This document shows positions 1 through 10,938 of a stretch of 64,000 nucleotides of DNA, one piece after another. How positions within the stretch are numbered: the first letter of the stretch is position 1; every line of letters starts with the position of its first letter. The notes beneath the pieces are model-generated. The model had not been told where the DNA came from. It did not search any database and was given only the letters and a program-made list of their open reading frames with translations. A program made the position numbers and the translations under genes. Source of the stretch: Hermatobates lingyangjiaoensis (lineage: Eukaryota; Arthropoda; Insecta; Hemiptera; Hermatobatidae); contig JAPFBL010000222.1 in the NCBI GenBank assembly GCA_026182355.1, positions 1,207,001 through 1,271,000 of the forward strand, in the 5' to 3' direction.

Positions 1-589
1 CAAGGGGGGGAGGGGTCCACCACGGGTGGCACATGCCAGGGGCTGCATTTTGAGGGTGTATAAATAGAAAATAGAAAAAAATTAAAGTTATAAAAAGCTA
101 ACAACAAAATCTGAAATTTTACATCAAAATGATTTTTTAAGGTCATAATTGTTTTTTTTTTGTTTTATATGTGTAATACTGTTTTTAAACGGATTTTTCC
201 ACAGTATATTTGCAAATTAAAATTAAATGTATTTTAAATTTTTTAAAACAATTTCTTTAAAGTTGTTGAAAGTTTATTATATTTGTTTGCGTAGTCAGTT
301 AATTTGATTTAACAATTTTTTTTTTTATTTGAATTAAACGTTTTTGTTTTGAAACATATTTGCTATTCTTTGATGAATGACAACAATCATATAGTATAGC
401 AGTACTGTGAACAGAAAAATATCTGGCACTAATAACAGCAGTCTAAAATTAGATCATTGATTGTAATTCTATGAAAATAAATATTTTAAGGACTTTCTGG
501 AATTCTGAAGTTAACGGATTACCAACGCCTGGGGGGGGAGGCAAATCTCATGACCGCCCCAGGCGGCAAATATAGCTGTTACGCCACTG
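1..589. mobile_element. Non-autonomous hAT-like element, left end cut by the window
   Basis: The right end reads CAGTGGCGTAACAGC on the minus strand from 589, a terminal sequence common in hAT transposons. Next to it is a G/C-rich stretch at 530-565 (CGCCTGG, then CCCCAGGCG). The first 60 bases (GGGGTCCACCACGGGTGGCA, then a T-rich GAGGGTG stretch) resemble the subterminal part of the same element type, so the left terminus probably lies just before base 1. The interior is AT-rich with no open frame. Assignment is from terminal motifs only. Confidence 0.5.
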
Positions 590-1400
590 TTCAATCCGAC
601 CGTTTAGCCACAAGTTAAGTATTGAACGGATAAACAAAAAGAATAATTAACATTAATTCGTCAGATTTTTTCTTTGTTTGAAATACTAATAAATATCTGT
701 CTTTTGTAATTTCTATATTCTAGAGTATCGACACTAAATATCAAGTAAATTGGAATTTGTTAATGCCTATTATATTATATTTAATTTAATATATTTATAT
801 ATATATTTAAATATTAATTATGACTTTGTGTCGGTCGGTGGACACTTTCACGTCTCCGCTCCTGTGTTCCTTTTCCTTTTCCTACCTTTCCTGAGGACGG
901 CGTGATAGCAGAAATGTTCAATAATAGTAAGTGTTAGTCTCTTTTTTGTTTTCTAATGATAACTTTAATTACATATTAATTATGTTATATTTATATTTTA
1001 ATTATAAATTTTAGTTAAATTTAATTTTTAATTTTAAAAATAACATTAAACACTATCTATTAAGTTATGACTATATGATGAATTTAGAAAAGAGCTATTT
1101 TTAACAATGACTATTAACTAATTATAATTCTTAATTGCATCAATAAAATAAGTTGTAAACAATTGAAACATGGATACCAAAAATTATTTAAAATTTAATT
1201 TTAATTTCTTACTTGTGCCGTCTGTTATAGTGTGGTATTTACTCATATTTGGTAATGTTAAAAACCTCAATAGAGCAATTTTACATTCATATACTGTATT
1301 CAATTTCAATTAATTCACTCTGATGATCTTAATCTTTAAGATACTGTATTATCTGTCAGTATCTGTCAAAATAATACAGATCTGACAGATATGTATTATT
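590..1400. other. AT-rich sequence without recognised features
   Basis: No coding frame or repeat terminus is recognised. It contains short (TA)n runs near 780-815 and homopolymer T runs. The short tract CTGAGGACGGCGTGATAGC at 890-908 hints at a decayed palindromic or ribozyme end but cannot be supported. Confidence 0.3.
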
Positions 1401-1407
1401 TTTTAAT

Positions 1408-1446
1408 CAAAACCTGAAGAACATAACTGTTCGAAACGCGTTGTTA
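1408..1446 (+). ncRNA. Hammerhead-like ribozyme motif
   Basis: The core CTGAAGA (1413-1419) is followed by a small hairpin (GAACA paired with TGTTC), then GAAA and ACGCGT. This fits stem II and a two-base-pair stem III ending in U-U. The flanks AAC and GTT can pair as stem I. The CUGANGA...GAAA layout is that of the hammerhead ribozymes known from Penelope-like elements. No PLE coding sequence is visible nearby, so this would be a solo terminal-repeat fragment. Activity is untested. Confidence 0.45.
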
Positions 1447-3265
1447 TTTTTGATATAACACACTTTTTGTTTGGAGACGTAATTTTTGAAATTTCCCAAT
1501 TATATTAATTTTATTAATATAAAATATCAGGTAAGAATACCTAAATCACTGGCAAGTTAATGTTAAAACATAAACGAATCTGGAATGCAATTTTTTAACT
1601 TTTACAGTTTGTTTAAAGTTTGTAGGTCTTAGATAACGGCAAAGAGAAAAATGCTTGGAATACAATTTATGGAAGATAAAATTTGTAGACAAGGAGTGTT
1701 TAAATTTATTTTAAAGCCATTTGTTTTTAAAATAAATTAAAAAACTTACTCATTAAGACACGATACAAAAAGTCATCTACTTAGAGTTCTTTAAGATGTA
1801 ATTAATGATAGCTATTTGGTTTATTAGTGGCCTACATATGGGTTGTTGAGTGGGAGGGGAGAGGTGAAATGCATTTACGCACGTAGTGCTGGGCTCCCAG
1901 TTAAACCAGAATACCAACAAAAACACCCCCTTTTCTTCAAGGTCACTAACCTGGAACCGTTTTTCACATTACTTCAGCTTAGGCCTTTCTTTCACCAATG
2001 TGGTGGCCATCTGTCCTGATATTTTTCGTCTTTCCAGAGAATTTCTCTATTCACCACCTGACGTTCCTATATGAGTTCGTGCCTTTATATAGGTCATGTA
2101 GCCTACGGTATTTACATTGCCTTCTATATATTCTTGTTTGGTTGAGAATAATATGGATAATACTTGTTACATATCTCCATGTATTCTAATCTTCAATTAT
2201 TTTTTTCCATAAGAATTTCAGGAGTAACGGCTCCTATAATTATTTTCAGTTTGTTTCGTCGCCTCTACCACTTATTGCAGACGAAGAAGGTGTGAATAGC
2301 ATACATGCTGGGAGTATGACACGTTTAAATAATAAAATATAATGCCAACAATACGAATTGTTTGAAACAATGAGCAAAAGACGTTATTACACATGTATAA
2401 TATGAAAATGGAAACATACATTATTAGCAGCCTGGTTCATATATATTCAGAATATTTATTTCGATTAGAGATTGGAAGAACTCAACCACCAAGTATGCTG
2501 GCATCATACCACTATTTGCAAAATTATTCTGGTTCACCAACGACTGAAATTGACTGAAAGATCTTGGAATGTACTAACAGTTTTTTTTAAAATAAACTCC
2601 TAATTGATGCACATAGTTCATGGCACATGTGTATTTTTAAATCCTTTTATATCTATTTCAAAAGCTAATTAAATATAACTGGACGCATTAAGATAACTTC
2701 TCCAGATTATTGTGAAAAATAATTGCAAAAATCAACTGCAAAAGAAGCTTGGAAGGTAATGAAATAAAAATGCTAATTTCAAAATAATGTGATTTCTACG
2801 ATTAAATAAATTAAGCAACATAATTAAATTAAAGGTTAATTTCTAATTCTCTGATAATATCTCCTCTCGACAGTCAAGGACGGAGTTAGTTGTCTATTTA
2901 TTTTAAACAAACAAACGATACAATGTTTAATTTAAACGGTACAAAGTGAGTTCAAATTAATAAATATTTAGATAAATCCTTTCCACTGTTCAGAATTGTT
3001 TTATATTTAAATTCGTTCAAATGAAAACTCTACCTATTTATGATTCAATCGGATTGATTTAGCTTCCACTGATAGCATGCCCGCATTACCAACACCTGAA
3101 CCTACGCTATTTAATGAAACCATCTAATGTTTATGGATGCAAATTAATGTTTTCATTTCATACTTGCCTTCAAAGCATAATTCTGAATTAGGAAGCTTTA
3201 TTAATTTCTTTGAAGTTAAATATTAAAAATCCTTCCTAAATTAGCAGTTAATACTTTTTAATGAT
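1447..3265. other. AT-rich intergenic stretch, no gene seen
   Basis: Only short spurious frames occur, on both strands, and none shows a family motif. No terminal repeats or RNA genes were recognised. Confidence 0.3.
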
Positions 3266-3780
3266 TTGACAATGTCATTACTTCACTTAATTCAAAAATG
3301 TATAAAAGAAATGAAAAACAATCTTAAATCTTCTAAAAGCCTTCTTAAAAGCGTGCTCACCATGCATCTTACGACCGGAGGACGAAAAGAGAATTTGTCA
3401 ACAAAACATGGAATAAAATTAACTAGGGAAACGTTAATGGACAACACTGTGGTATTAGAACAGGAATATGACCGTACCAGATTATAAATTTTGGAAGCCA
3501 TTTTTATCCTAGATAAACAACCCAATATTAACAGCCAAGGAGGAGGATTTACAAGAATTTTAAAACTGTACGAAAACAATCAGAAGACAAATCAGTTAGG
3601 GAGAGGTAAAGAAATCAATTACCATACCTTCCCAGATGCAAACGACGGATGGAAGGTAACCAGGACCCTGGGGAAACCTCACCATGCCCACTACCTTTTG
3701 ATAACCTCTCTTATTGTGATTATTTGTTATATTGACTTTGTGTACGAGTATTTTATTTCAATTATCGTTTATTTTTAGAT
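3266..3780 (+). pseudogene. PLE C-terminal (GIY-YIG) fragment, broken
   Basis: The frame from about 3350 matches, residue for residue in blocks, the C-terminus of the PLE copy at 22455-23510: MHLTTGG, HGIKLT, EYDRTRL, then ILEAIFI, KQPNINSQGG and RILKLYE. This is the region after the GIY-YIG core that carries the metal-binding Glu (LEAIFI here, IIEALFI there). A stop codon at 3485 splits it into two pieces, and the reverse transcriptase part is missing. The following untranslated stretch (TAACCTCTC near 3701) also matches that copy. It is a decayed, 5'-truncated PLE. Confidence 0.8.
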
Positions 3781-3828
3781 TTCGTAATAATATAATGTAT
3801 GTTATGAAACTCCTCATATAAAATACCT

Positions 3829-4047
3829 TTGAAAATAATCGATGATGACAGAAACATGTCGGATTACAGAAATAAAAGTTTTGTTGAACTTATGTATCTA
3901 GTCCCAAACTTATGTAAGTCATATGTGAGAAGTTTGAAAAAAATAATCAGAGAGGGTACTGACCTAGTCCCGATAAACTTTAGTTTTGTTTCAATTCCAC
4001 GGTCGATACTTTTATCAATATATATATATATATTTCCCTACTTATAG
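3829..4047 (+). pseudogene. PLE terminal-repeat coding fragment with degenerate hammerhead
   Basis: The frame begins IDDDRNMSDYRNKSF and goes on to YLVPNLCKSYVRSLKKI. It matches the start of the frame at 23699 (EDRNMSGYVNKNF, then YLVPQKWRKCIREIERF). The DNA overlaps a GACAGAAACATGTC motif, which resembles the 3' half of a hammerhead (GAAA, then ACATGTC as stem III). In PLEs the pseudo-LTR carries the ribozyme and the first codons of the ORF, which explains why it follows the 3' untranslated region. It runs into (TA)n at 4018. Confidence 0.65.
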
Positions 4048-4470
4048 CTTCTATTTTTCTTACAATTTTCTTTTGAGCAGTTGATAATTGCCAAAGCAAG
4101 CTAGCATAAGCAACATATTACAACTTGGTCGAAAATCACCTGCTCAAAAGAAAATTGTAAGAAAAATAGAACACCAACTTTCACTTCGACAGAATAGCAG
4201 TGTTCAGTTGGCATTTAAACACCAAAGTAGTTAGTAATATGTATATTTAGTTAATATAAGTAGTTTAAGAACCTGACGATGACCCATGGGGCCGAAAGCT
4301 TGTTAAGTTAGTTTAATCTAGTGTAGTGATTAATTAAATATAGTTATCCCCAGTGAAGTGTTTATTTAGTGTTTCAGCCTTCTGAATGTCTTATGCTAGC
4401 TTGCTTTGGCAATTATCAACTGCTCAAAAGAAAATTGTAAGAAAAATAGAAGCTATAAGTAGGAAAATCG
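4029..4470. repeat. Perfect 70-bp inverted repeat of a PLE terminal region
   Basis: The arms 4041-4110 and 4390-4459 are exact reverse complements and extend about 12 bp further with one mismatch. A third partial copy of the arm (CTGCTCAAAAGAAAATTG) lies at 4139-4157. A hammerhead-like motif sits between the arms. Rearranged, partly inverted terminal repeats are a known feature of PLEs. The perfect identity suggests recent formation or conversion. Confidence 0.85.
4268..4304 (+). ncRNA. Hammerhead-like ribozyme in PLE terminal repeat
   Basis: CTGACGA (4273-4279) and GAAA (4294-4297) flank TGACCCATGGGGCC, which can form a stem II. After GAAA comes GCTT and then GTT, which pairs with the AAC before CTGACGA as stem I. 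The core position between A and G may be any base in hammerheads, so CTGACGA is acceptable. It lies between the inverted arms of the PLE fragment. Confidence 0.55.
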
Positions 4471-4560
4471 TGAATGCAGAATCTGCTATCAAATCAATAA
4501 TACATGCATGAAAGAGGACTTGCTGACGAAATACACTAATATATATATATATATATATAG
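4460..4560 (+). pseudogene. PLE ORF N-terminal piece ending at (TA)n
   Basis: The translation near 4500-4540 gives ACMKEDLLTKYTNI and then runs straight into a (TA)n tract. The same end appears at 23905 (INEGLLPKYTNI), 49664 (LQERLLPTFTNM) and 30150 (EGLLPTFTNI). This marks a shared terminal junction of PLE copies. Confidence 0.6.
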
Positions 4561-4596
4561 GTTTCTATAAGTTGTCCTATATATCATATAGGATTC

Positions 4597-5075
4597 AGTT
4601 ACTTGCTACCCTGCGAAGCCTTTTTTGTGATGCCAATCTACACCCATTGATTTGACTCCACATAGATAAATATTTTCCTTTTAATCAGCCCTCAGAAACA
4701 GAAACAATAATCGTCTGCAGGGGAAAAACCAGTTTAATTTCAAGATCAACCAAACTAATCACTCGAAGATGTGTGAAGAAGTTTGAGTCCAGTACAATAC
4801 ACTTTATTAAGAGGGACTATGCAGCCCCTACTCCCTTTGACATGCGACAAAGACTCCTTTGCTTAGAAGACTATGTAGTTGCGTCAAGAAAGGAAAAATT
4901 AACATCTGCCTCTGTAATAGATCAAACCAACACCCCACCACTATAAAAACCATAACAGAAATAAGCTCAGAAGTTCACCGCAAGGTGAGTCTCATGTTTT
5001 CTGTCTATTGAAAGAATGTGTAACCTTTACACCCATTGGTAGGACAACGGTGGTTTCGCAGGGTAGCGAGTAACT
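4597..5075. mobile_element. Small element with about 24-bp inverted ends, type unknown
   Basis: CAGTTACTTGCTACCCTGCG near 4597 and CGCAGGGTAGCGAGTAACTG near 5056 are reverse complements with one mismatch. Inside, TACACCCATTG occurs near both ends. A frame at 4740-4950 reads continuously (CVKKFESSTIHFIKRDYAA, MRQRLLCLEDYVVASRKEK) without a family I recognise. It is followed by AAGGTGAGT, a good splice donor sequence. It could be a MITE or a DNA transposon remnant. Confidence 0.45.
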
Positions 5076-5764
5076 GAGTCGCTAGTGGTTTTAGCGAGTA
5101 ACAAAAACATGAAATTATATTATAAAATTTAATTTAATTTTTAAGCAACTATGCATTACATATTTTCGGTAGTTTTATAGTTTTATTAAAAGTTGACTCT
5201 TAAAAAAATGTAAGCTCTGTGGGTGACCACAGTCAACGTCTTTACCGCCACTGCTGCATATAAACATAAATTACTGTCAACTTCATCCTTCACTAAAGTC
5301 ATATATTGTTTATCTATTTCTACCGTAGCCTTTATTGAAGTGTTGTGTACTCATTGGACGTTTGGAGTTCCTTGATAATATTTTCAGTATTACCCTTATT
5401 TCTTGCTCTGTACCGTTGAGAATAAAAATTGGGTTATAATTCTGGTACAACTGAAATTAAATTAAGATCTGAAGAATGATTGTTCAAGCAATCAACAAAA
5501 TTGTAGTGAAAGTAACTATAGCAACTGCAGTATTAATTATAGAATATTAGGTAAACAGTAGTAATTTTCAGTTCATGAAAAACATTGAAGAAGATGGTTT
5601 CTTCCAGATTAGATGTTTAATAACACAAAGTAGTAACTTCGAGTTGAACTACTGTTCAAATATAAATTTAGTTTCAAAGGGGATAAATGGAAAAGAAACG
5701 TGCTCAGCGATAGGGGTTTATTTTGCAAGGTGCCAAGATTTCAGAATAAATACGTGAAAAAAAA

Positions 5765-5880
5765 TCAACGTCCAAACCATTGGATGAAATCAGATAATCT
5801 CAACTCATATTTGACACTGGTGCAGACTGCTTGTTACGGTTGAATGATTTTAGTCTTTTTTTCTGATTTCTTTCTATGGT
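5765..5880. repeat. Decayed copy of the (TA)n-associated palindromic hammerhead cassette
   Basis: CTGCTTGTTACGGTTGAATG at 5827-5846, followed by TTTTAGTC and, further on, TATGGTTTGGACC, matches the cassettes at 24.7, 29.2, 40.7, 49.1 and 57.3 kb with mutations. GAAA has become GAAT here. The left part (CCAAACCATTGGATGAAATC) is the inverted arm. Confidence 0.5.
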
Positions 5881-7102
5881 TTGGACCTTAATTTGTAAGA
5901 TGTATATATACAGAGGTAATAGTGTGATTAAAATTATAATAGATGGTAGTACACTGAAGTGATTTGTTTGGTTAGTTTGGGATAATTAGAATGGTAGTTC
6001 TAGCAGATTTGTTTTTTCCCAAAATGGGACATAAAGGGTTCCAGCAAAATGTTTGCAACATTGTGATCCTATATGGTGAGCAATGACATTACGAAATTAT
6101 CATTCCTTTAACTTGTTAGTATTTTTTTATTTTCTTATTGGTTTATTATAAGAATTATTAAATAGTATTATCAGTATCATTATTTCTGTTATTATTATTT
6201 TAATTAGGAGTATTATTTTATTAATTTTTAAATTATTAATATTACATATTATTTATCAAAAAAATATTATATATTATTATATTAGTAAAATTAGTTATTC
6301 ATCTGCAGTTATATTTATAAGTTAGTTTGACAATGATAATTAACTGGAAGGTGTCAGTTAAACAATGGCGATGAGCTGGATACCGGGAAATAATTCTCCT
6401 CCGTAAGACTATACCCCGATGTAACATATTCAGTGACAAAGCCCTCAATAAATGATTTATTCATTGATTCAGGAAAAGTTTTCTTTAGCTCGAGGTAGAA
6501 TAGGCCGTGCTGATATTCGTTCATTGCTGAGGGCTCACTTGATGTTGAGTAACTGCTTTAGCCCGCTCAACTGGCATGCCGGAACTGGGGAGAATGACAA
6601 ACTGTAAAGAGCACTAATATACAACATATTAGTTAGATTATTTTTTACCAAGTGACTCATAAAATGTTGTAATAAATAACATATACATTTATCCGTTTTA
6701 TTGTCAAACGGCGACAAACTCATCAACACCAAATTGTCTTTGACTTTTCAAAAAGATTTTGATCAGAAATTATATCCAATATTTGTAGCTTTTCCCATTA
6801 ATGTTCTCTCTAGATTTGGTCCAACGTTGACTTTAGGAATAAAAAAGGGATAAACGAAGGCACCTCACTGCCATAAGCAGTAAGTACACTTATCGTGACC
6901 ACAGACCATGGGTTGCTTAACCCACGACTGATGGGGTGACAATGATTTATATGGTGAATTAGTTGTCTAATTACAATTAGTAGCTGCCAATTGAAAACTT
7001 ACTGCAATTAATTGTTTCTGGAAAAATATTTCTAAAACGTATAATAAGGAATAAAATGAATTTTCTAAAAGTAACTAATTCCTGAAAACTATTCATCTAC
7101 TC
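5881..7102. other. AT-rich sequence without recognised genes
   Basis: It contains trinucleotide-type ATT/TTA runs at 6120-6290. Short frames show no family motif. Confidence 0.3.
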
Positions 7103-7742
7103 CAGGGGTTCTTAACCTTTTTACTTTTTCCAGCACTGAAGCAAAAAACTGACCAAACGAGCACTCTTTGAAGAGCCCCTAACCTAACCTATTCGAGCTA
7201 TATTTTTTCACACTATTGTACTACAACCAATTGTTTTATCAAATAAATATGCCTATCATTGCATTTATAAAATTTGCTATACAATACATTAATATGCATT
7301 AGGGAGTGGAAATTAACAAAGCCAGGGATTCCCTCATTTGTTATTAAATAGGCAATGAGAACTTTGTTTTTAACCACCATGCAAGAAGCGCCGTCAGGAA
7401 GAATGGAAACAAGCTTACTCAAATCCATGTTTTCTGAAATCAGAAACGTTATCAGAGCATCATCTAGCTGTCCTTCCTGTAAATGGCAACACTGTTGCAA
7501 ATTTATCACTAACTGTGCCCTAATTCTGCACAAAACGTATGAAACACATCAGTTGTGACACTGAAGCAATGCCTGCTGTCTTATCCAGTGCCAAAGGAAA
7601 ACGTAGGCATCCGTCTATTCATATTCACAAATTTCTTTAATTCGGCCCTCGCGAGGACTATTTAGACAAATGTTGCGAGCACTGCCATACTTATCACTAG
7701 AAGAGCACTATTTTCTCGCGAGCACCAGGTTCAGAACCCCTG
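7103..7742 (-). mobile_element. hAT element relic with terminal inverted repeats
   Basis: The ends CAGGGGTTCTTAACC (7103) and GGTTCAGAACCCCTG (ending 7742) form imperfect inverted repeats typical of hAT elements. The adjacent 8-mers ATCTACTC and ATCTGTCT differ only by transitions and may be an old target duplication. The minus strand at 7213-7533 encodes a transposase-like frame with LSKLVSILPDGASCMV, YLITNEGIPGFVNFHSLMH and YSKFYK. This resembles the central part of hAT transposases related to domesticated GTF2IRD2-like proteins (DGA...M and FHC-like positions). N- and C-terminal parts are missing, so it is an internal-deletion relic. Confidence 0.75.
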
Positions 7743-9290
7743 ATCTGTCTATATCTCCTATAATAATGGAACAGTACATAAGCCAGTATGCAATTTTACA
7801 CAGTTTTAAATTATCAGTGATAATATTAGTTATAGATGTGTTAGTTATTAGTTTTACACAATTATTAGTTTTGGAATGTATTCAACTAAGTTGAATTAAT
7901 TTCAGTAGACAAATTATATTAATTTTCAAACGAACTGGTTGATGAATCTAGTCTATGATTAAATGTAGTGCATAAACGATAGTTATTTACAGGATCCAGT
8001 TACTTTAAAAATTAATGAATTCGTTAATTTTAAAAAAGTTATCAGTCCTTAAATAAATGTTACTATTTATTTAAAATAGTACAAAATTTATACTTATCAT
8101 AGTAATTTTATAGAGACTATTAATAACAACTCTATCTAAGAAAATTCTATTTCCTTTGTTTCAGTTAAATTATTTAACTCCCAACCTTTATTGTAGATTA
8201 CAGAGAACGTTAAACGGGAACTTTAGAAAAGAAAAAAGTTTTTTCTTCTCTACTATGCTAACTACTAATTCCCAAAACTTGGGAGACACCTTTAAAGAAT
8301 GCCTCTTAATAAAAAAGAAGCATTTATTTAAGTTTTAACTTAAAAGGCAAAGTTACAGCTTAGTGTGTATAATTATGATTCTATTAGTGCCATTGACACC
8401 ACAGTAAAGATATCGAATTACTTTTGTTTGATCTATAAACGTAAAATTCTTTTGCTAGAAAGCTGAATAAATTTAAATCGATTTACAATTCACATTAAAA
8501 TTTACACATGACACACTCTTCTAATCTTACTCTTCTAAGTCAAATTGTTTACTTCTATAAAATAATTAATCTATAAACGAATTATTATTCACAATTTAAA
8601 CATTTCTTATCAAAATCTATTTATATAAAACAATGGTTTTTGTTTTTTATGTGCGTTGATGTGTTCGTGAGTGCATTCGCGTGAAAACAATTAACTCGCA
8701 CGCAACACACTGATTTATTACTTTTGCTCATCTTTGATGCACGAATATTTAAAGTAACTTGTTTGTATCTAAAAGTTGAAATCAAAATTTAAGGGTAACA
8801 CAATGTCAGGTGTCTTTATTTCCCATTTCTTATTAGATAAATCACAATATTCAGTAAATACAAGGAATAAGGAAGTGAAATATTTACTGAAAGAAACAAT
8901 CCGATCTTCTACAATCATTGATGTTGGAACAACGTTTCTCAAACGGACAGTGCGAACCAGTGCTTAAAATATTATGAGTTTGTCGAACCGGTTGTTAAAA
9001 TTACGTAAACCCCTATTCAGCCCACTATCAAAATCCACAAGTGTCACGTGACTCACGTAACTTGTGCATGTATGACAATGTAATTTGCGCATGTATATGG
9101 CCTATATATAACTAAACAATTTAGTTTCGTTTACGTAACTGTTACAGTGCTCAAACTGCTCAAGACAGTCCAGATGTTGAGTTGGTCTAGCCTACATTAA
9201 GCCTAGTTTTTAGTAGCTTTTAGTTCTGAATCAAACATTGAATGTTTTTAGATCTGATTTCCTGAAATCGTCAGATTAAAGTAAGTGTTT
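7743..9290. other. AT-rich stretch, no gene seen
   Basis: No coding frame with recognisable motifs, no RNA gene and no terminal repeat was found. Confidence 0.3.
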
Positions 9291-9299
9291 GTTTAGATA

Positions 9300-9830
9300 A
9301 ATAATTCAGGGGTGGCTGCCAGTCTTTGCAACAAAAATTTTTTGATGGACCTAGCTTTAATGATTAATATTTTGAATGAAATGTCATTGCTCAGTAATGC
9401 CCTCTAAGCAAGAAGCACAACTTTGTTCAGAGGAGAATACCTCATAAAGAGGTCTATTAAAGCATTTGAATTGCTTAAGGACAATATAGGGACATTTGAA
9501 AAAGAAATTGATGAGAGGGTTGCTTCGGACGCATTCAAGGAGATCCAGTTTACTGAAAACCACAGATTTGTTAGCCTAACTCGTCAAAAACTACTGGAAG
9601 CAATAATAGAAAATATGAAAAAAGACTGATGGCTGGTGATCATGTTAAAGCAACAAGCAATGAGCAGGAAAACTTCCTTGAGCTATTTAACTCGCCAAAC
9701 TCATAATATTTTAAACACACGATATGTTTTCTTAGAACCTGTTCTTAAAAAATTTGAATCCTTCCACTGCAACCGGAGTTTACGTAAGACGTACGAGAAG
9801 TTGCAAAATAAGTTCATAAACTTTTGAATT
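9300..9830 (+). pseudogene. hAT-type transposase relic (KIAA1586/zinc-finger family)
   Basis: Translation from about 9340 reads FLMDLALMINILNEMSLLS, then RSTTL, GEYLIKRSIKAFELLKDN and NHRFVSLTRQKLLEAII, with a break near 9425 and a stop at 9628. The order (a dimerisation-like helix with ALM..LNE.SLLS, then an IKR/ELLK helix, then the RQKLLEAII.NMKK block) matches the hAT-derived proteins annotated as KIAA1586-like or ZMYM/zinc-finger in many animals. A following frame (9636-9827) continues weakly. It is broken by stops and has no visible termini. Confidence 0.6.
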
Positions 9831-10533
9831 TCTATTTAACTTCATATGCATACATATTATTATTGTTAAACATACTTCATATTCTATAAACTGATAAAAC
9901 ATACCAGTGCTTCTTCTATTCTATGTAAATATGAAAATGAAAACAAAAATAAAATATAAATGTTTATCAAGAATCAGTCAACATTTTTACTTTAACATTT
10001 TTTACTTCAGTTTTCCAAGTTTAAATTAAGTTTTCAAAAGTCAAAGTTTGGGTTTTATTTAAAACTTTTTTTTATAGGTAGAAGTATGAAATTAGCAAAA
10101 AAAAACAATGAACTAGTAGGTAAGCAATTTTAAATAAGTGTATAAAACTAAAATGTATACTTCAAATATGTTTAAAACTTGTATTTATAAACATGCCATT
10201 TTAAACCCTGAATTAAATAGTTCACTGTCCTTCATTTTTAAAATCTCATACTTCTGCTTATGAAAAAACTTTCTTATAAATATCAAACATTAACTTAAAA
10301 AGTTTCTCACTTTTAAAGATATATAAAATAAACATATTATTTCATATATTACAGTTGTATGATGTTTATTTTTAATTTTGAGTGTCGATTTTTGTTTTCA
10401 AGATGAATACTTTCTCATAAAACATTTTAAAAGAATAATACAGGTATTATTGAGCAACTGTAATTTTGTAATAAATTTATGTAAAATTACTCATTTTTAC
10501 TTAAAACAATTGTTAAAAAAATTATATAAATAA
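9831..10533. other. AT-rich spacer before a (TA)n tract
   Basis: No gene or known repeat was recognised. It ends in (TA)n at 10534-10555, where the PLE begins. Confidence 0.3.
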
Positions 10534-10604
10534 ATATATATATATATATATTATATAATTAAAGTTACAGCTAGAGAACACAAGAAAAAGGACGAACACT
10601 CACG

Positions 10605-10646
10605 AATCTCGATAATTTCAGCGTCTTGCCGTCTTCAGGAGAGTAG
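10605..10646 (-). ncRNA. Hammerhead-like ribozyme downstream of the intact PLE ORF
   Basis: On the minus strand, CTCTC is followed by CTGAAGA, a stem II region (CGGCAAGACGCT), GAAA, then TTATC and GAGA. The GAGA can pair with TCTC as stem I, with UC as the cleavage dinucleotide. Stem II is imperfect (one closing mismatch, one G-U). It lies about 300 bp past the stop codon. Confidence 0.55.
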
Positions 10647-10938
10647 AAAGAAAGAAAATAAAAGGAGAAAGAATGAAGGAACGGAGACGTAAATGCGTCC
10701 ACTGGCCGATGCAAACTGGCACGATACAATGACACGCAGTGCAGCCACCTTACCAACGTGAACCAGTGTAGGCTGTGAGTTAATAAAATATTAAAAGTGA
10801 TATTTAAGTAAAAGGGAGGAGAAAAGTAAAAAAGAGAAAGGAAAGGAAAAAAACATAAAACTAACTAAAATTAAACGAGGGGAAAAAAATAAATAAATAA
10901 AAAATTAATTAAAAATAAAATAAAAAATAATAAAAAAA

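Noticed and set aside
1886..2189. Overlapping 62- and 63-codon frames
   Set aside because: They are short and overlapping, with no motif and no supporting context.
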